Part shown: positions 23,377 to 31,422 of the stretch, one piece after another
Numbering within the stretch: the first letter of the stretch is position 1
How the letters are laid out: every line of letters starts with the position of its first letter
Source of the DNA: CAITSH01 sp945892985
GTDB taxonomy: Bacteria > Pseudomonadota > Gammaproteobacteria > Burkholderiales > SG8-39
NCBI GenBank assembly: GCA_945892985.1
Contig: CAMDDU010000025.1
Location: forward strand, 1-57,756
DNA length: 57,756 nucleotides
Direction: 5' to 3'
Notes under the pieces: generated by a model
The model's database searches: none
What the model saw: the letters and a program-made list of their open reading frames with translations, nothing else
What the model was told of the DNA's origin: nothing
Position numbers and translations under genes: made by a program

Positions 23377-25101
23377 ATGGACCGCGGACCGACATTGGAA
23401 TTTACCGGCGCTGAAATCGTCATCAAATGCCTGCAGGAGGAGAAGGTCGAGTTCCTGTTTGGCTATCCGGGCGGCGCCGTGCTCTACCTTTACGACGAAA
23501 TTTTCAAGCAGGACAAGGTCAAGCACGTCCTGGTGCGTCATGAACAGGGCGCAGCCCATGCCGCGGACGGGTACGCGCGATCGAGCAAGAAGGTCGGCGT
23601 CTGCCTGGTCACCTCCGGGCCCGGCCTGACCAACGCGGTGACCGGCATCGCCACCGCCTACCTCGATTCGATCCCGATGGTGATCATCAGTGGTCAGGTG
23701 CCGACACGCGCGATTGGCGAAGATGCGTTTCAGGAAGTTGATACGGTTGGTATCACCCGTCCGTGCGTAAAGCATAATTTCCTCGTCAAGGACGTCAAGG
23801 ACATCGCTGCGACGATGAAGAAGGCCTTCTATCTGGCCAGCAGCGGCCGTCCCGGACCGGTGCTGGTGGACATCCCCAAGGACATAACGATCGCCAAGGC
23901 AGCTTTCGAGTATCCCGAAACGGTGACGATGCGCTCGTACAACCCGGTGACAAAGGGCCATCCAGGGCAGATTAAAAAGGCTGTGCAGTTGCTGCTAGAG
24001 GCAGAGCGACCGATGATTTACGCCGGCGGCGGCGTCATTCTGTCCGATGCGGCGCCCCAGCTCACCGAGTTTGTGCGACATCTCGGGTTTCCGTGTACCA
24101 ACACCCTGATGGGTCTTGGCGGATTCCCCGCAACCGACCGCCATTCGCTCGGCATGCTCGGCATGCACGGGACCTACGAGGCGAACATGGCGATGCAAAA
24201 TTGCGATGTGCTGCTGGCTATCGGCGCGCGCTTCGACGATCGCGTGATCGGCAATCCCGAACACTTTGCCCAAAACCCGCGCAAGATCATCCACATTGAC
24301 ATTGATCCCTCGTCGATTTCCAAGCGCGTCAAGGTCGACGTGCCCATTGTCGGCAGCGTGCCCGATGTCCTTGAGGACATGCTCAAGCTGTTGCAGGCAG
24401 CCAAAAGCAAGCCTGATGTCTCGGCGCTCAAAGAATGGTGGAAGCAGATCGAAACCTGGCGTTCCCGCGACTGTTTGAAATACGACCGCAACAGCCCGAT
24501 TATCAAGCCGCAGGCGGTGATCGAAAAGCTGTACGAGCTCACCGGCGGCGATGCCATCATCACTTCCGACGTCGGCCAGCATCAGATGTGGGCGGCGCAA
24601 TTTTACAAATTTGACAAGCCGCGCCGCTGGATTAACTCGGGCGGTCTGGGCACCATGGGCGTGGGCCTTCCGTTTGCGATGGGGGCGATCCTGGCCAACC
24701 CTGGTGCGACCGTGGCCTGCGTTACCGGCGAAGCCTCGATCCAGATGTGCATCCAGGAGCTCTCCACTTGCAAGCAGTATCACCTGCCGGTGAAGATCAT
24801 CAATCTGAACAACCGCTACATGGGCATGGTTCGGCAGTGGCAGGAATTTTTCCACGGCAACCGCTACGCCGAGTCGTACATGAACGCGTTGCCCGATTTT
24901 GTGAAGCTCGCCGAGAGCTACGGGCACGTTGGCATGAAGATTGAAAAGCCCTCCGATATCGAACCGGCGCTCAAAGAGGCGCTAGCGCGCAAGGACGATC
25001 TGGTGTTCATGGACTTCATCACCGATCAAAAGGAAAACGTCTTCCCGATGATTCCAGGAGGCAAGGGTATTTCCGAGATGATTCTGTCCGAAGACCTCTG
25101 A
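23377..25101 (+). CDS. ilvI: Acetolactate synthase, catalytic subunit
   Basis: A thiamine diphosphate enzyme of 574 residues catalysing the first common step of valine, leucine and isoleucine synthesis. It shows FLFGYPGGAVLYLYDE with the catalytic Glu further on in VRHEQGAAHAADGYARS, the FAD-binding middle domain (LAIGARFDDRVIGNPEHFA), and the ThDP motif from GEASIQMCIQELST to NLNNRYMGMVRQWQ. The ATG at 23377 (MDRGPTLEFTGAEI) has AGGA upstream; an earlier ATG at 23335 is possible. A TTGACC (23259) and TACCCT (23282) with 17 bp between may be the promoter. In the GDG position of the ThDP motif this protein reads GEA, a deviation worth noting. Confidence 0.95.
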   Translation: MDRGPTLEFTGAEIVIKCLQEEKVEFLFGYPGGAVLYLYDEIFKQDKVKHVLVRHEQGAAHAADGYARSSKKVGVCLVTSGPGLTNAVTGIATAYLDSIPMVIISGQVPTRAIGEDAFQEVDTVGITRPCVKHNFLVKDVKDIAATMKKAFYLASSGRPGPVLVDIPKDITIAKAAFEYPETVTMRSYNPVTKGHPGQIKKAVQLLLEAERPMIYAGGGVILSDAAPQLTEFVRHLGFPCTNTLMGLGGFPATDRHSLGMLGMHGTYEANMAMQNCDVLLAIGARFDDRVIGNPEHFAQNPRKIIHIDIDPSSISKRVKVDVPIVGSVPDVLEDMLKLLQAAKSKPDVSALKEWWKQIETWRSRDCLKYDRNSPIIKPQAVIEKLYELTGGDAIITSDVGQHQMWAAQFYKFDKPRRWINSGGLGTMGVGLPFAMGAILANPGATVACVTGEASIQMCIQELSTCKQYHLPVKIINLNNRYMGMVRQWQEFFHGNRYAESYMNALPDFVKLAESYGHVGMKIEKPSDIEPALKEALARKDDLVFMDFITDQKENVFPMIPGGKGISEMILSEDL

Positions 25102-25205
25102 AGCGCATCCATTTTTCATCAGGCGGCGGGTCGTCAACTTTCCGATCCTCCGCAACATCCCGTCTGTTACACGGTTCACCAGCTCACGACACGACACCCG
25201 AAGAC

Positions 25206-25697
25206 ATGCGACACATCATTTCGATACTGCTTGAAAACGAGGCCGGCGCGCTCTCCCGGGTTTCGGGCCTCTTCTCTGCGCGCGGTTATAACATTGAGTC
25301 ACTGACTGTGGCACCGACGGAAGACCCGTCCCTGTCCCGTATGACCATCGTTACCGCAGGCTCCGATGATGTTGTCGAGCAGATCACCAAGCAGCTGAAC
25401 AAGCTTGTCGAGGTGGTGAAGTTATCCGACCTCGCCGAGGCGCCGCATATCGAGCGTGAGCTTATGCTGATCAAGGTGCGCGCGGTGGGTAAGGATAGGG
25501 AAGAGCTCAAACGCATGGCGGATATTTTCCGTGGTCGCATCATCGATGTTACCGATGCGACCTACACCATGGAACTTACCGGCACCGGAGAAAAGCTGGA
25601 CGCGTTCCTGCATGCGCTGGACGGCAGTGTGATTCTGGAAACGGTGCGTACCGGCGCCTCCGGGATCGCTCGAGGCGAACGTACGCTGAAGGTTTGA
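25206..25697 (+). CDS. ilvH: Acetolactate synthase, regulatory subunit
   Basis: A 163-residue small subunit that stimulates the catalytic subunit and confers valine feedback inhibition. The N-terminal ACT domain has ISILLENEAGALSRVSGLFS and RGYNIESLTVAPTEDPSLSR, followed by the LMLIKVRA strand and a C-terminal ACT-like domain ending RTGASGIARGERTLKV. Normal length. It follows the catalytic gene by 104 bp, and ilvC follows. Confidence 0.96.
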   Translation: MRHIISILLENEAGALSRVSGLFSARGYNIESLTVAPTEDPSLSRMTIVTAGSDDVVEQITKQLNKLVEVVKLSDLAEAPHIERELMLIKVRAVGKDREELKRMADIFRGRIIDVTDATYTMELTGTGEKLDAFLHALDGSVILETVRTGASGIARGERTLKV

Positions 25698-25801
25698 CCC
25701 GCGGGGCAGCGCGTGTTTCGGAGGCGGTCCTCGGATGTCGGGATTGCCAGCGGCGGCAGCGACCTGTCCCCTACGCCAATTGATTTATAAGAGAGGAAAC
25801 C

Positions 25802-26818
25802 ATGAAAGTTTATTACGACAAAGACGCAGACCTGTCCCTCATCAAGGGTAAGAAGGTCACCATCGTTGGTTACGGTTCGCAGGGCCACGCACATTCGCTC
25901 AACCTGCACGACTCTGGCGTTAAGGTCACGGTCGGACTTCGCAAGGGCGGGGCATCCTGGGACAAGGCGAAAAAGGCCGGGCTCAAGGTCGCCGAAGTGG
26001 GGGAGGCGGTTAAAGGCGCTGATTTCGTGATGATGCTCATGCCCGATGAAAGCATCGCAGCAACCTATAAGGCCGAGGTGGAGCCAAACATCAAGAAGGG
26101 TGCAACGCTTGCGTTCGCGCACGGTTTCAACGTGCATTACGGCCAGGTTCAGCCGCGCGCGGATCTTGATGTTGTCATGGTGGCTCCCAAGGCTCCCGGC
26201 CACACGGTCCGTTCGACCTACGCGCAGGGTGGCGGGGTGCCGATGCTGATCGCGGTTCATCAGAACCCGTCGAAAAAAGCGCGCGACCTCGCCTTGTCCT
26301 ACGCAGCCGCCATCGGTGGTGCGCGGGCCGGCGTTATCGAAACCAATTTCCGTGAAGAAACGGAAACTGACCTTTTCGGCGAGCAGGCGGTGCTGTGCGG
26401 CGGGACGGTGGAACTCATTAAGGCAGGCTATGAAACCCTCGTTGAGGCCGGTTACGCACCCGAGATGGCCTATTTCGAGTGCTTGCACGAACTCAAGTTG
26501 ATTGTCGACCTGATCTATGAGGGCGGCATTGCCAATATGAATTATTCCATCTCCAACAACGCCGAGTATGGCGAGTACGTGACCGGTCCCCGAATTATCA
26601 CTGAGGAGACAAAAAACGTGATGCGCCAGATCCTCAAGGACATTCAGACCGGCGAGTATGCCAAGAGCTTCATCCTTGAGAACCGTGCCGGTGCGCCGAC
26701 CCTGTTGTCGCGCCGCCGCCTGAGCTCGGAGCATTCGATCGAGGTGGTGGGCGAGAAATTGCGCTCGATGATGCCTTGGATCAAGAAAAATAAGCTGGTC
26801 GACCAATCGCGCAATTGA
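25802..26818 (+). CDS. ilvC: Ketol-acid reductoisomerase
   Basis: A 338-residue class I NADPH-dependent enzyme converting acetolactate or acetohydroxybutyrate to the dihydroxy acids. The nucleotide-binding region is VTIVGYGSQGHAHSLNLHDSG with VTVGLRKG, and the catalytic helical domain shows TETDLFGEQAVLCGG with metal-binding Asp/Glu, then AYFECLHELKLIVDLIYEGG and MNYSISNNAEYGEYVTG. A GAGAGGAA site precedes the ATG. Third gene of ilvI-ilvH-ilvC. Confidence 0.97.
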   Translation: MKVYYDKDADLSLIKGKKVTIVGYGSQGHAHSLNLHDSGVKVTVGLRKGGASWDKAKKAGLKVAEVGEAVKGADFVMMLMPDESIAATYKAEVEPNIKKGATLAFAHGFNVHYGQVQPRADLDVVMVAPKAPGHTVRSTYAQGGGVPMLIAVHQNPSKKARDLALSYAAAIGGARAGVIETNFREETETDLFGEQAVLCGGTVELIKAGYETLVEAGYAPEMAYFECLHELKLIVDLIYEGGIANMNYSISNNAEYGEYVTGPRIITEETKNVMRQILKDIQTGEYAKSFILENRAGAPTLLSRRRLSSEHSIEVVGEKLRSMMPWIKKNKLVDQSRN

Positions 26819-26884
26819 TTGGCGGGTGGTTGAGGCATAATTCGGGCACGGCAACGTGCCCGTTCTGCTTTTTGTAGGGGTGTC

Positions 26885-27085
26885 ATGGGAATGTCCGTCT
26901 GCAAATGCCTGTTGGTATTGGTGGCTTTGAGCCTCGCAGGGTGTGGTGACAAGGTCCCCGAGTCAAAGGCGGCAAGGGATGTGGGCTCCGCGCCTAAGCA
27001 AACGGTTGACAAGGCCGTGGCTGGCGTGGGGGATGCCATGGATAAAGCGGCAGAGCGCGTTCAGGAACAGGACGATAAAAAATAA
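26885..27085 (+). CDS. Small lipoprotein
   Basis: A 66-residue protein with an N-terminal signal and lipobox LSLAGC (Cys about residue 20), so it should be lipid-anchored. The mature part, GDKVPESKAARDVGSAPKQ then AVAGVGDAMDKAAERVQEQ, is short, charged and alanine-rich, probably one amphipathic helix. Function unknown. Its stop shares a base with the psd start (TAATG), and it lies between ilvC and psd, so it is likely co-transcribed with the phospholipid genes. Confidence 0.75.
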   Translation: MGMSVCKCLLVLVALSLAGCGDKVPESKAARDVGSAPKQTVDKAVAGVGDAMDKAAERVQEQDDKK

Positions 27086-27738
27086 TGAACTCGAATTACC
27101 CGCATCCGATCATCGCGCGCGAAGGCTGGCCGTTTCTGGCCGTCAGCGTTGCGGCGGCGGCTTTGGTTTCGTGGTTCGCCGGGTGGTGGTCTTTGCCGGT
27201 TTGGATCGTTGCGCTGTTTGTGTTGCAGTTTTTCCGTGATCCGGCACGGCATATCCCTGGTGATGCCAGGACGGTGGTTTCGCCCGCTGACGGACGGATC
27301 GTGGTGGTGGAGAATGCCGAAGATCCGTATCTGAAGCGTCCTGCGATCAAGGTCAGTGTGTTCATGAATGTGTTTAATGTTCATTCGAATCGCGCCCCGG
27401 TGGATGGCGAAGTCAAGCAGGTCTGGTATCACGCCGGATCGTTTTTCAATGCGGCGCTGGACAAGGCGTCGCTGGAAAATGAGCGCAATGCGCTTTGGCT
27501 CAAAACCACGACGGGCCACGATGTGACCTGTGTCCAGGTGGCCGGATTGATTGCCCGGCGCATACTCTGCTATGTTCAGGCGGGCGAGGCGCTCATGCGG
27601 GGACAGCGCTACGGTTTTATTCGATTTGGTTCCCGTGTGGACGTTTATCTGCCGCCCGGTTCCATCGTGAAAGCGGCGCTCGGTGACAAGGTGAGCGCAT
27701 CCAGTACTATTTTGGCGATACTTCCCGAGCATGCTTGA
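27085..27738 (+). CDS. psd: Phosphatidylserine decarboxylase
   Basis: A 217-residue membrane-bound pyruvoyl enzyme that makes phosphatidylethanolamine. It begins with a membrane helix region (FLAVSVAAAALVSWFAGWWS), then RDPARHIPGDARTVVSPADG, SVFMNVFNVHSNRAPVDGEV, and the self-cleavage region GFIRFGSRVDVYLPPGS, where Ser of GS becomes the pyruvoyl group. This short form (PSD-A) is typical of alpha- and betaproteobacteria. The stop overlaps the pssA start by 8 bp, consistent with coupling. Confidence 0.93.
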   Translation: MNSNYPHPIIAREGWPFLAVSVAAAALVSWFAGWWSLPVWIVALFVLQFFRDPARHIPGDARTVVSPADGRIVVVENAEDPYLKRPAIKVSVFMNVFNVHSNRAPVDGEVKQVWYHAGSFFNAALDKASLENERNALWLKTTTGHDVTCVQVAGLIARRILCYVQAGEALMRGQRYGFIRFGSRVDVYLPPGSIVKAALGDKVSASSTILAILPEHA

Positions 27739-28492
27739 ACGAAAACCGCGCCGTCCGCTGATCAACGCCGAGTTTCGCCGGAAGGGCATCTATCTGCTGC
27801 CCAACCTGTTCACCACGGCGGCGCTATTCGCCGGCTTCTATGCGATCGTTCAGGCTATGAATCAGCGATTCGATCAAGCGGCGGTGGCCATATTCGTCGC
27901 CATGGTGCTGGACGGGCTGGACGGACGGGTTGCGCGCATGACGCGGACGCAGAGCGAATTTGGCGCGGAGTACGATTCGCTTTCCGATATGGTTTCGTTC
28001 GGTGCGGCTCCGGCACTGGTGATGTATGAGTGGGCGCTGAAAGATTTGGGGCGCGCGGGATGGATCGCCGCGTTTGTGTATTGCGCTTGCGCGGCGCTGC
28101 GTCTGGCTCGCTTCAACACCAACATTGATGTCATCGATAAGCGCTGGTTTCAGGGCTTGCCCAGCCCCGCGGCGGCGGCGTTAGTGGCCGGTTTTATCTG
28201 GGTCAGTGACGATTTCGGCATTGCCCGTGTGGATGTTCTTCGTTGGATCGCCTGCGTCATCACCTTTCTTGCCGGCGTGACCATGGTCACCAACCTGCCG
28301 TTTTACAGTTTCAAGGATCTCAACTTTCGGCGTAGTGTGCCGTTCTGGGGCGTGCTGCTGATCGTCGTCGCCATGGTGCTGGTGTCGAGCAATCCTCCGC
28401 TCGTGCTTTTTCTCCTGTTTGTCGCCTATTCCCTTTCAGGCTACGTCATGTGGGCGAGGCGCAAACACGGTGCTGCGCGCCAACCGTTCTGA
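27731..28492 (+). CDS. pssA: CDP-diacylglycerol-serine O-phosphatidyltransferase
   Basis: A 253-residue integral membrane enzyme producing phosphatidylserine, the substrate of Psd. The CDP-alcohol phosphotransferase motif D-G-x2-A-R-x8-G-x3-D-x3-D is complete in LDGLDGRVARMTRTQ and SEFGAEYDSLSDMVSFG. Several membrane helices follow, the last being VLFLLFVAYSLSGYVMW. It overlaps psd by 8 bp and precedes leuA, as in many betaproteobacteria. Confidence 0.95.
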   Translation: MLERKPRRPLINAEFRRKGIYLLPNLFTTAALFAGFYAIVQAMNQRFDQAAVAIFVAMVLDGLDGRVARMTRTQSEFGAEYDSLSDMVSFGAAPALVMYEWALKDLGRAGWIAAFVYCACAALRLARFNTNIDVIDKRWFQGLPSPAAAALVAGFIWVSDDFGIARVDVLRWIACVITFLAGVTMVTNLPFYSFKDLNFRRSVPFWGVLLIVVAMVLVSSNPPLVLFLLFVAYSLSGYVMWARRKHGAARQPF

Positions 28493-28509
28493 GGGCCGTC
28501 TGGGCGGCC

Positions 28510-28538
28510 TTGCAAGCGCGGCCGAAACCGGCTATATT
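28510..28538 (+). promoter_or_regulatory. Sigma-70 promoter for the leuA leader
   Basis: TTGCAA at 28510-28515 and TATATT at 28533-28538 with a 17-bp spacer. Transcription should start about 7 bp after the -10 box, practically at the ATG of the leader ORF (28546), giving a leaderless mRNA. Confidence 0.6.
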
Positions 28539-28545
28539 CTTGCGC

Positions 28546-28638
28546 ATGTTTAGCGCACACAACTCGCTGACCTTTCTCAACAGCAGCCCGCAGGGTTACG
28601 CCCTGTCCGGCCTGCTGCTGCGCCCCGCGCGCAAATAA
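28546..28638 (+). CDS. Candidate leader peptide upstream of leuA
   Basis: A 30-codon ORF reading MFSAHNSLTFLNSSPQGYA then LSGLLLRPARK. Three consecutive CTG leucine codons follow a CTG two codons before, near the end, as in attenuation leaders for leucine genes. It begins about where transcription from the adjacent promoter should start, and ends 91 bp before leuA. I see no clear intrinsic terminator in that 91-bp gap, so control may be through ribosome stalling affecting leuA translation or Rho rather than classical termination. It is shorter than the usual gene-caller limit. Function inferred from position and codon content. Confidence 0.6.
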   Translation: MFSAHNSLTFLNSSPQGYALSGLLLRPARK

Positions 28639-28729
28639 CCTACCCCCCAATTTGGCAGTACACGGTTAGCAGGGCGAGAGCGCTGCGGAGCTGGCACATC
28701 CATCCCACCGAGCATGACAGGAGAGCGGC

Positions 28730-30286
28730 ATGACAACGACGAATCGATTGATCATATTTGACACCACCTTGCGTGATGGCGAGCAGAGCCCGGGTGCTTC
28801 GATGACGCGCGATGAGAAATTACGCATTGCCAAGCAACTCGAGCGTCTGCGAGTGGACGTGATCGAAGCGGGCTTCCCTGCCGCTTCAAACGGTGATTTT
28901 GAGGCGGTGAAGGCGATCGCCGCGGCGATCAAGGACGCGACGGTCGCCGGACTTTGCCGGGCCAACGACCGCGATATCAGTCGCGGTATCGAGGCGCTCA
29001 AGGACGCGAAGTCCTGGCGCATTCACACATTCCTCGCCACGAGCGCCTTGCATATGGAGAAGAAACTGCGCATGACGCCAGAGCAGGTTCACGAACAGGC
29101 CAAACTTGCTGTGCGCTTTGCCCGCAAGCATTGTGGAGACATCGAATTTTCCCCCGAAGATGCCAGCCGTTCGGATCCAGACTTTCTTTGCCGCGTTCTC
29201 GAGGCTGTGATAGCGGAGGGAGCAACCACCATCAATGTGCCAGATACCGTCGGCTATGCCGTGCCGGAGCAATTCGGTGAGTTTATCCGCACCCTGCGCG
29301 AGCGCATACCCAACTCGGACAAGGCGGTGTGGTCCGTGCATTGCCATAACGACTTGGGAATGGCGGTGGCCAACTCGCTGGCTGGTGTGACCATTGGTGG
29401 TGCGCGACAAATCGAATGCACCATCAACGGACTGGGTGAGCGCGCCGGAAACACCTCGCTGGAGGAGGTGGTGATGGCAGTGCGCACACGCAAGGATTTT
29501 TTCGGCATGGACACACGCATAGACACGACCCAGATTGTTCCCGCGTCGCGCCTTGTGTCGGGGATCACTGGTTTCGTTGTGCAGCCGAACAAGGCGGTGG
29601 TCGGTGCCAACGCCTTCGCCCATGCCTCTGGCATTCATCAAGACGGTGTGCTCAAGGCGCGAAATACCTACGAAATCATGACGGCCGAGGATGTGGGCTG
29701 GAACGCCAATAAAATCGTGCTGGGCAAATTGTCAGGTCGCAGTGCATTTAAACAGCGATTGAAGGAACTTGGCATCGATCTGGCATCCGAGGAGGCCGTT
29801 AACGCGGCATTTCAGAGATTCAAGGATCTGGCTGACAAGAAGGCTGATATCTTCGACGAGGACATTCAGGCGCTGGTGTCGGATGAATCGGTTACCACCG
29901 AGAACGAGCACTGGAAGCTGGTGCACATGACACAGGCCAGCGGCATGGGTGAGCGTCCGCATGCCAGTATCGTGTTGAGCGAGGGCGGTGCCGAGCGCAG
30001 CGCCGATGCCGAAGGCGACGGCCCGGTGGACGCCGTGTTCAAGGCAATTGAGTCCCTGGTCACAAGTGGCGCCGAATTGTTGCTCTATTCGGTGAACGCG
30101 GTGACGCAGGGGACGGAGTCCCAGGGCGAAGTGACGGTGCGTTTGTCTCGTGCCGGTCGTATTGTAAACGGCGTCGGCTCCGATACCGATATCGTGGTTG
30201 CTTCGGCCAAGGCCTACATCGCGGCGCTTAACAAGATTGCCAGTAAGGCAGAGCGCGTTAACCCGCAGACGTCAGAGGCGATTTAG
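28730..30286 (+). CDS. leuA: 2-isopropylmalate synthase
   Basis: A 518-residue enzyme condensing acetyl-CoA with 2-oxoisovalerate, the committed step to leucine. The TIM-barrel has IFDTTLRDGEQSPGASM with metal-binding Asp, the SVHCHNDLGMAVANSLAG motif, NGLGERAGNTSLEEVVMAVR, and HASGIHQDGVLK. The C-terminal regulatory LeuA dimer domain (HMTQASGMGERPHASIVLSE, VRLSRAGRIVNGVGSDTD) provides leucine feedback. GACAGGAGAG precedes the ATG. It ends the ilv/psd/pssA/leu run and is followed by a strong terminator. Confidence 0.97.
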   Translation: MTTTNRLIIFDTTLRDGEQSPGASMTRDEKLRIAKQLERLRVDVIEAGFPAASNGDFEAVKAIAAAIKDATVAGLCRANDRDISRGIEALKDAKSWRIHTFLATSALHMEKKLRMTPEQVHEQAKLAVRFARKHCGDIEFSPEDASRSDPDFLCRVLEAVIAEGATTINVPDTVGYAVPEQFGEFIRTLRERIPNSDKAVWSVHCHNDLGMAVANSLAGVTIGGARQIECTINGLGERAGNTSLEEVVMAVRTRKDFFGMDTRIDTTQIVPASRLVSGITGFVVQPNKAVVGANAFAHASGIHQDGVLKARNTYEIMTAEDVGWNANKIVLGKLSGRSAFKQRLKELGIDLASEEAVNAAFQRFKDLADKKADIFDEDIQALVSDESVTTENEHWKLVHMTQASGMGERPHASIVLSEGGAERSADAEGDGPVDAVFKAIESLVTSGAELLLYSVNAVTQGTESQGEVTVRLSRAGRIVNGVGSDTDIVVASAKAYIAALNKIASKAERVNPQTSEAI

Positions 30287-30322
30287 CCGGGCGGGGCAGC
30301 ATAGTTGCAAAAGGGGAGTAAG

Positions 30323-30353
30323 CTGAAAACCCGCTGCTGGCGCGGGTTTTCAG
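30323..30353. terminator. Bidirectional intrinsic terminator after leuA
   Basis: CTGAAAACCCGC pairs perfectly over 12 bp with GCGGGTTTTCAG around a 7-nt loop. The A run on the left and T run on the right make it usable from both sides, so it can end leuA and the convergent DUF2069-wrbA transcript. Confidence 0.85.
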
Positions 30354-30385
30354 TCGATTGGCCGGGACGGTGGTGTTTGCGGCCT

Positions 30386-30748
30386 TTATCCGGTGCTTCT
30401 GGTAAATCTCGTGTAGATCAATGCAGCGGAGAAAAATATTAGCGCGAGCAGTATCTCGCCAAGTGCGAGCCCGCGTGCGACGCCCGCTTCAGACCATGCC
30501 CTGACTGTGCCTTCGGTGAAGTACGCGAGGATCATCATCGATCCCCACTGCAGGGTATAGCGCCTTCCGCGCAACACGCCCATCAGGGCGGCGAGCAAGG
30601 GCAAAAGCTTTAGTACCAGCCATGATCCGCCGGGGCGCAGCGGGGCTAGCCATAGTTCCCAGGTCAGGCAAAGGAAAATAAGTGCGATCAGGCTGACGCA
30701 TGCGCCGGCGTGGGCGATGGCGGCGATGCGGGATCTTTCGAGCATCAT
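30386..30748 (-). CDS. DUF2069 membrane protein
   Basis: A 120-residue inner-membrane protein with about four hydrophobic segments (LIALIFLCLTWELWLAP, LVLKLLPLLAALMGVLRG, and a last one from ALGEILLALIFFSAALIYTR). The pattern YTLQWGSMMILAYFTEG and the Arg-rich turn before it match DUF2069 proteins. Role unknown. It overlaps wrbA by 4 bp (ATGA), the usual pairing in this group. Confidence 0.87.
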   Translation of the reverse strand: MMLERSRIAAIAHAGACVSLIALIFLCLTWELWLAPLRPGGSWLVLKLLPLLAALMGVLRGRRYTLQWGSMMILAYFTEGTVRAWSEAGVARGLALGEILLALIFFSAALIYTRFTRSTG

Positions 30749-31341
30749 GGCTTGGCTTGCTTGATGGCAACTTGCGCCAGTCGCCGACCCAGAGCGACGC
30801 AGAGTTTTTTCTCAGTCGCATCCACGGGCCGGTCGCCTGCCATGCCGGCATGATGGCTGGCACCGTAGGGCGTGCCGCCTGACTGTGTCGAGGCCAGTTC
30901 TGCTTCGGTATAGGGTAGCCCCACCATGAGCATACCGTGATGCAGCAAGGGCAGCATCATGGAAAGCAGGGTGCTTTCCTGTCCGCCGTGCATTGATCCG
31001 CTTGAAGTGAAGACCGCGGCTGGTTTGTCCGAAAGCGCACCCTTCAGCCATTCTTCCGCGGTGCCGTCCCAGAAATATTTCATCGGTGCGGCCATGTTGC
31101 CAAAACGCGTCGGGCTGCCGAGTGCGAGTCCTATGCATTCCTCAAGATCGCGTCCGGTGCAATAGGGTGCGCCCTCATCCGGCACTGCCGGCGCAACGGC
31201 CTCGGCGACTGTCGATATTTTCGGCACAGTGCGCAAGCGCGCGCTCGCTCCGTCAACCTCGCCGATGCCGCGGGCGATACATCGTGCCATTTCACGCACG
31301 GAGCCGTGATGACTGTAATAGAGGACAAGGATGTCGGACAT
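30745..31341 (-). CDS. wrbA: WrbA-type NAD(P)H:quinone oxidoreductase
   Basis: A 198-residue flavodoxin-fold enzyme that reduces quinones by two electrons in the cytoplasm. The FMN phosphate loop is VLYYSHHGSVREMARCIARG; other family segments are LALGSPTRFGNMAAPMKYFWD-like sequence, VFTSSGSMHGGQESTLLSMM, and GGTPYGASHHAG. Normal length. It is divergent from the yihY gene across about 80 bp. Confidence 0.92.
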   Translation of the reverse strand: MSDILVLYYSHHGSVREMARCIARGIGEVDGASARLRTVPKISTVAEAVAPAVPDEGAPYCTGRDLEECIGLALGSPTRFGNMAAPMKYFWDGTAEEWLKGALSDKPAAVFTSSGSMHGGQESTLLSMMLPLLHHGMLMVGLPYTEAELASTQSGGTPYGASHHAGMAGDRPVDATEKKLCVALGRRLAQVAIKQAKP

Positions 31342-31422
31342 GGAATGGAGAGAGACGGTTTGATTAGGGGCGCTGTTATTATACGGACTCGCCTTACTTG
31401 CCCCTCAGGGCCGAACTTAACC

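Noticed and set aside
23995..24927. 310-codon open frame antisense to the acetolactate synthase gene
   Set aside because: Shadow frame of a GC-rich gene; the plus-strand protein is fully conserved and the antisense product resembles nothing.
25562..26854. 430-codon open frame antisense to ilvH/ilvC
   Set aside because: Runs across two well-supported genes and their gap; codon-position bias belongs to the plus strand.
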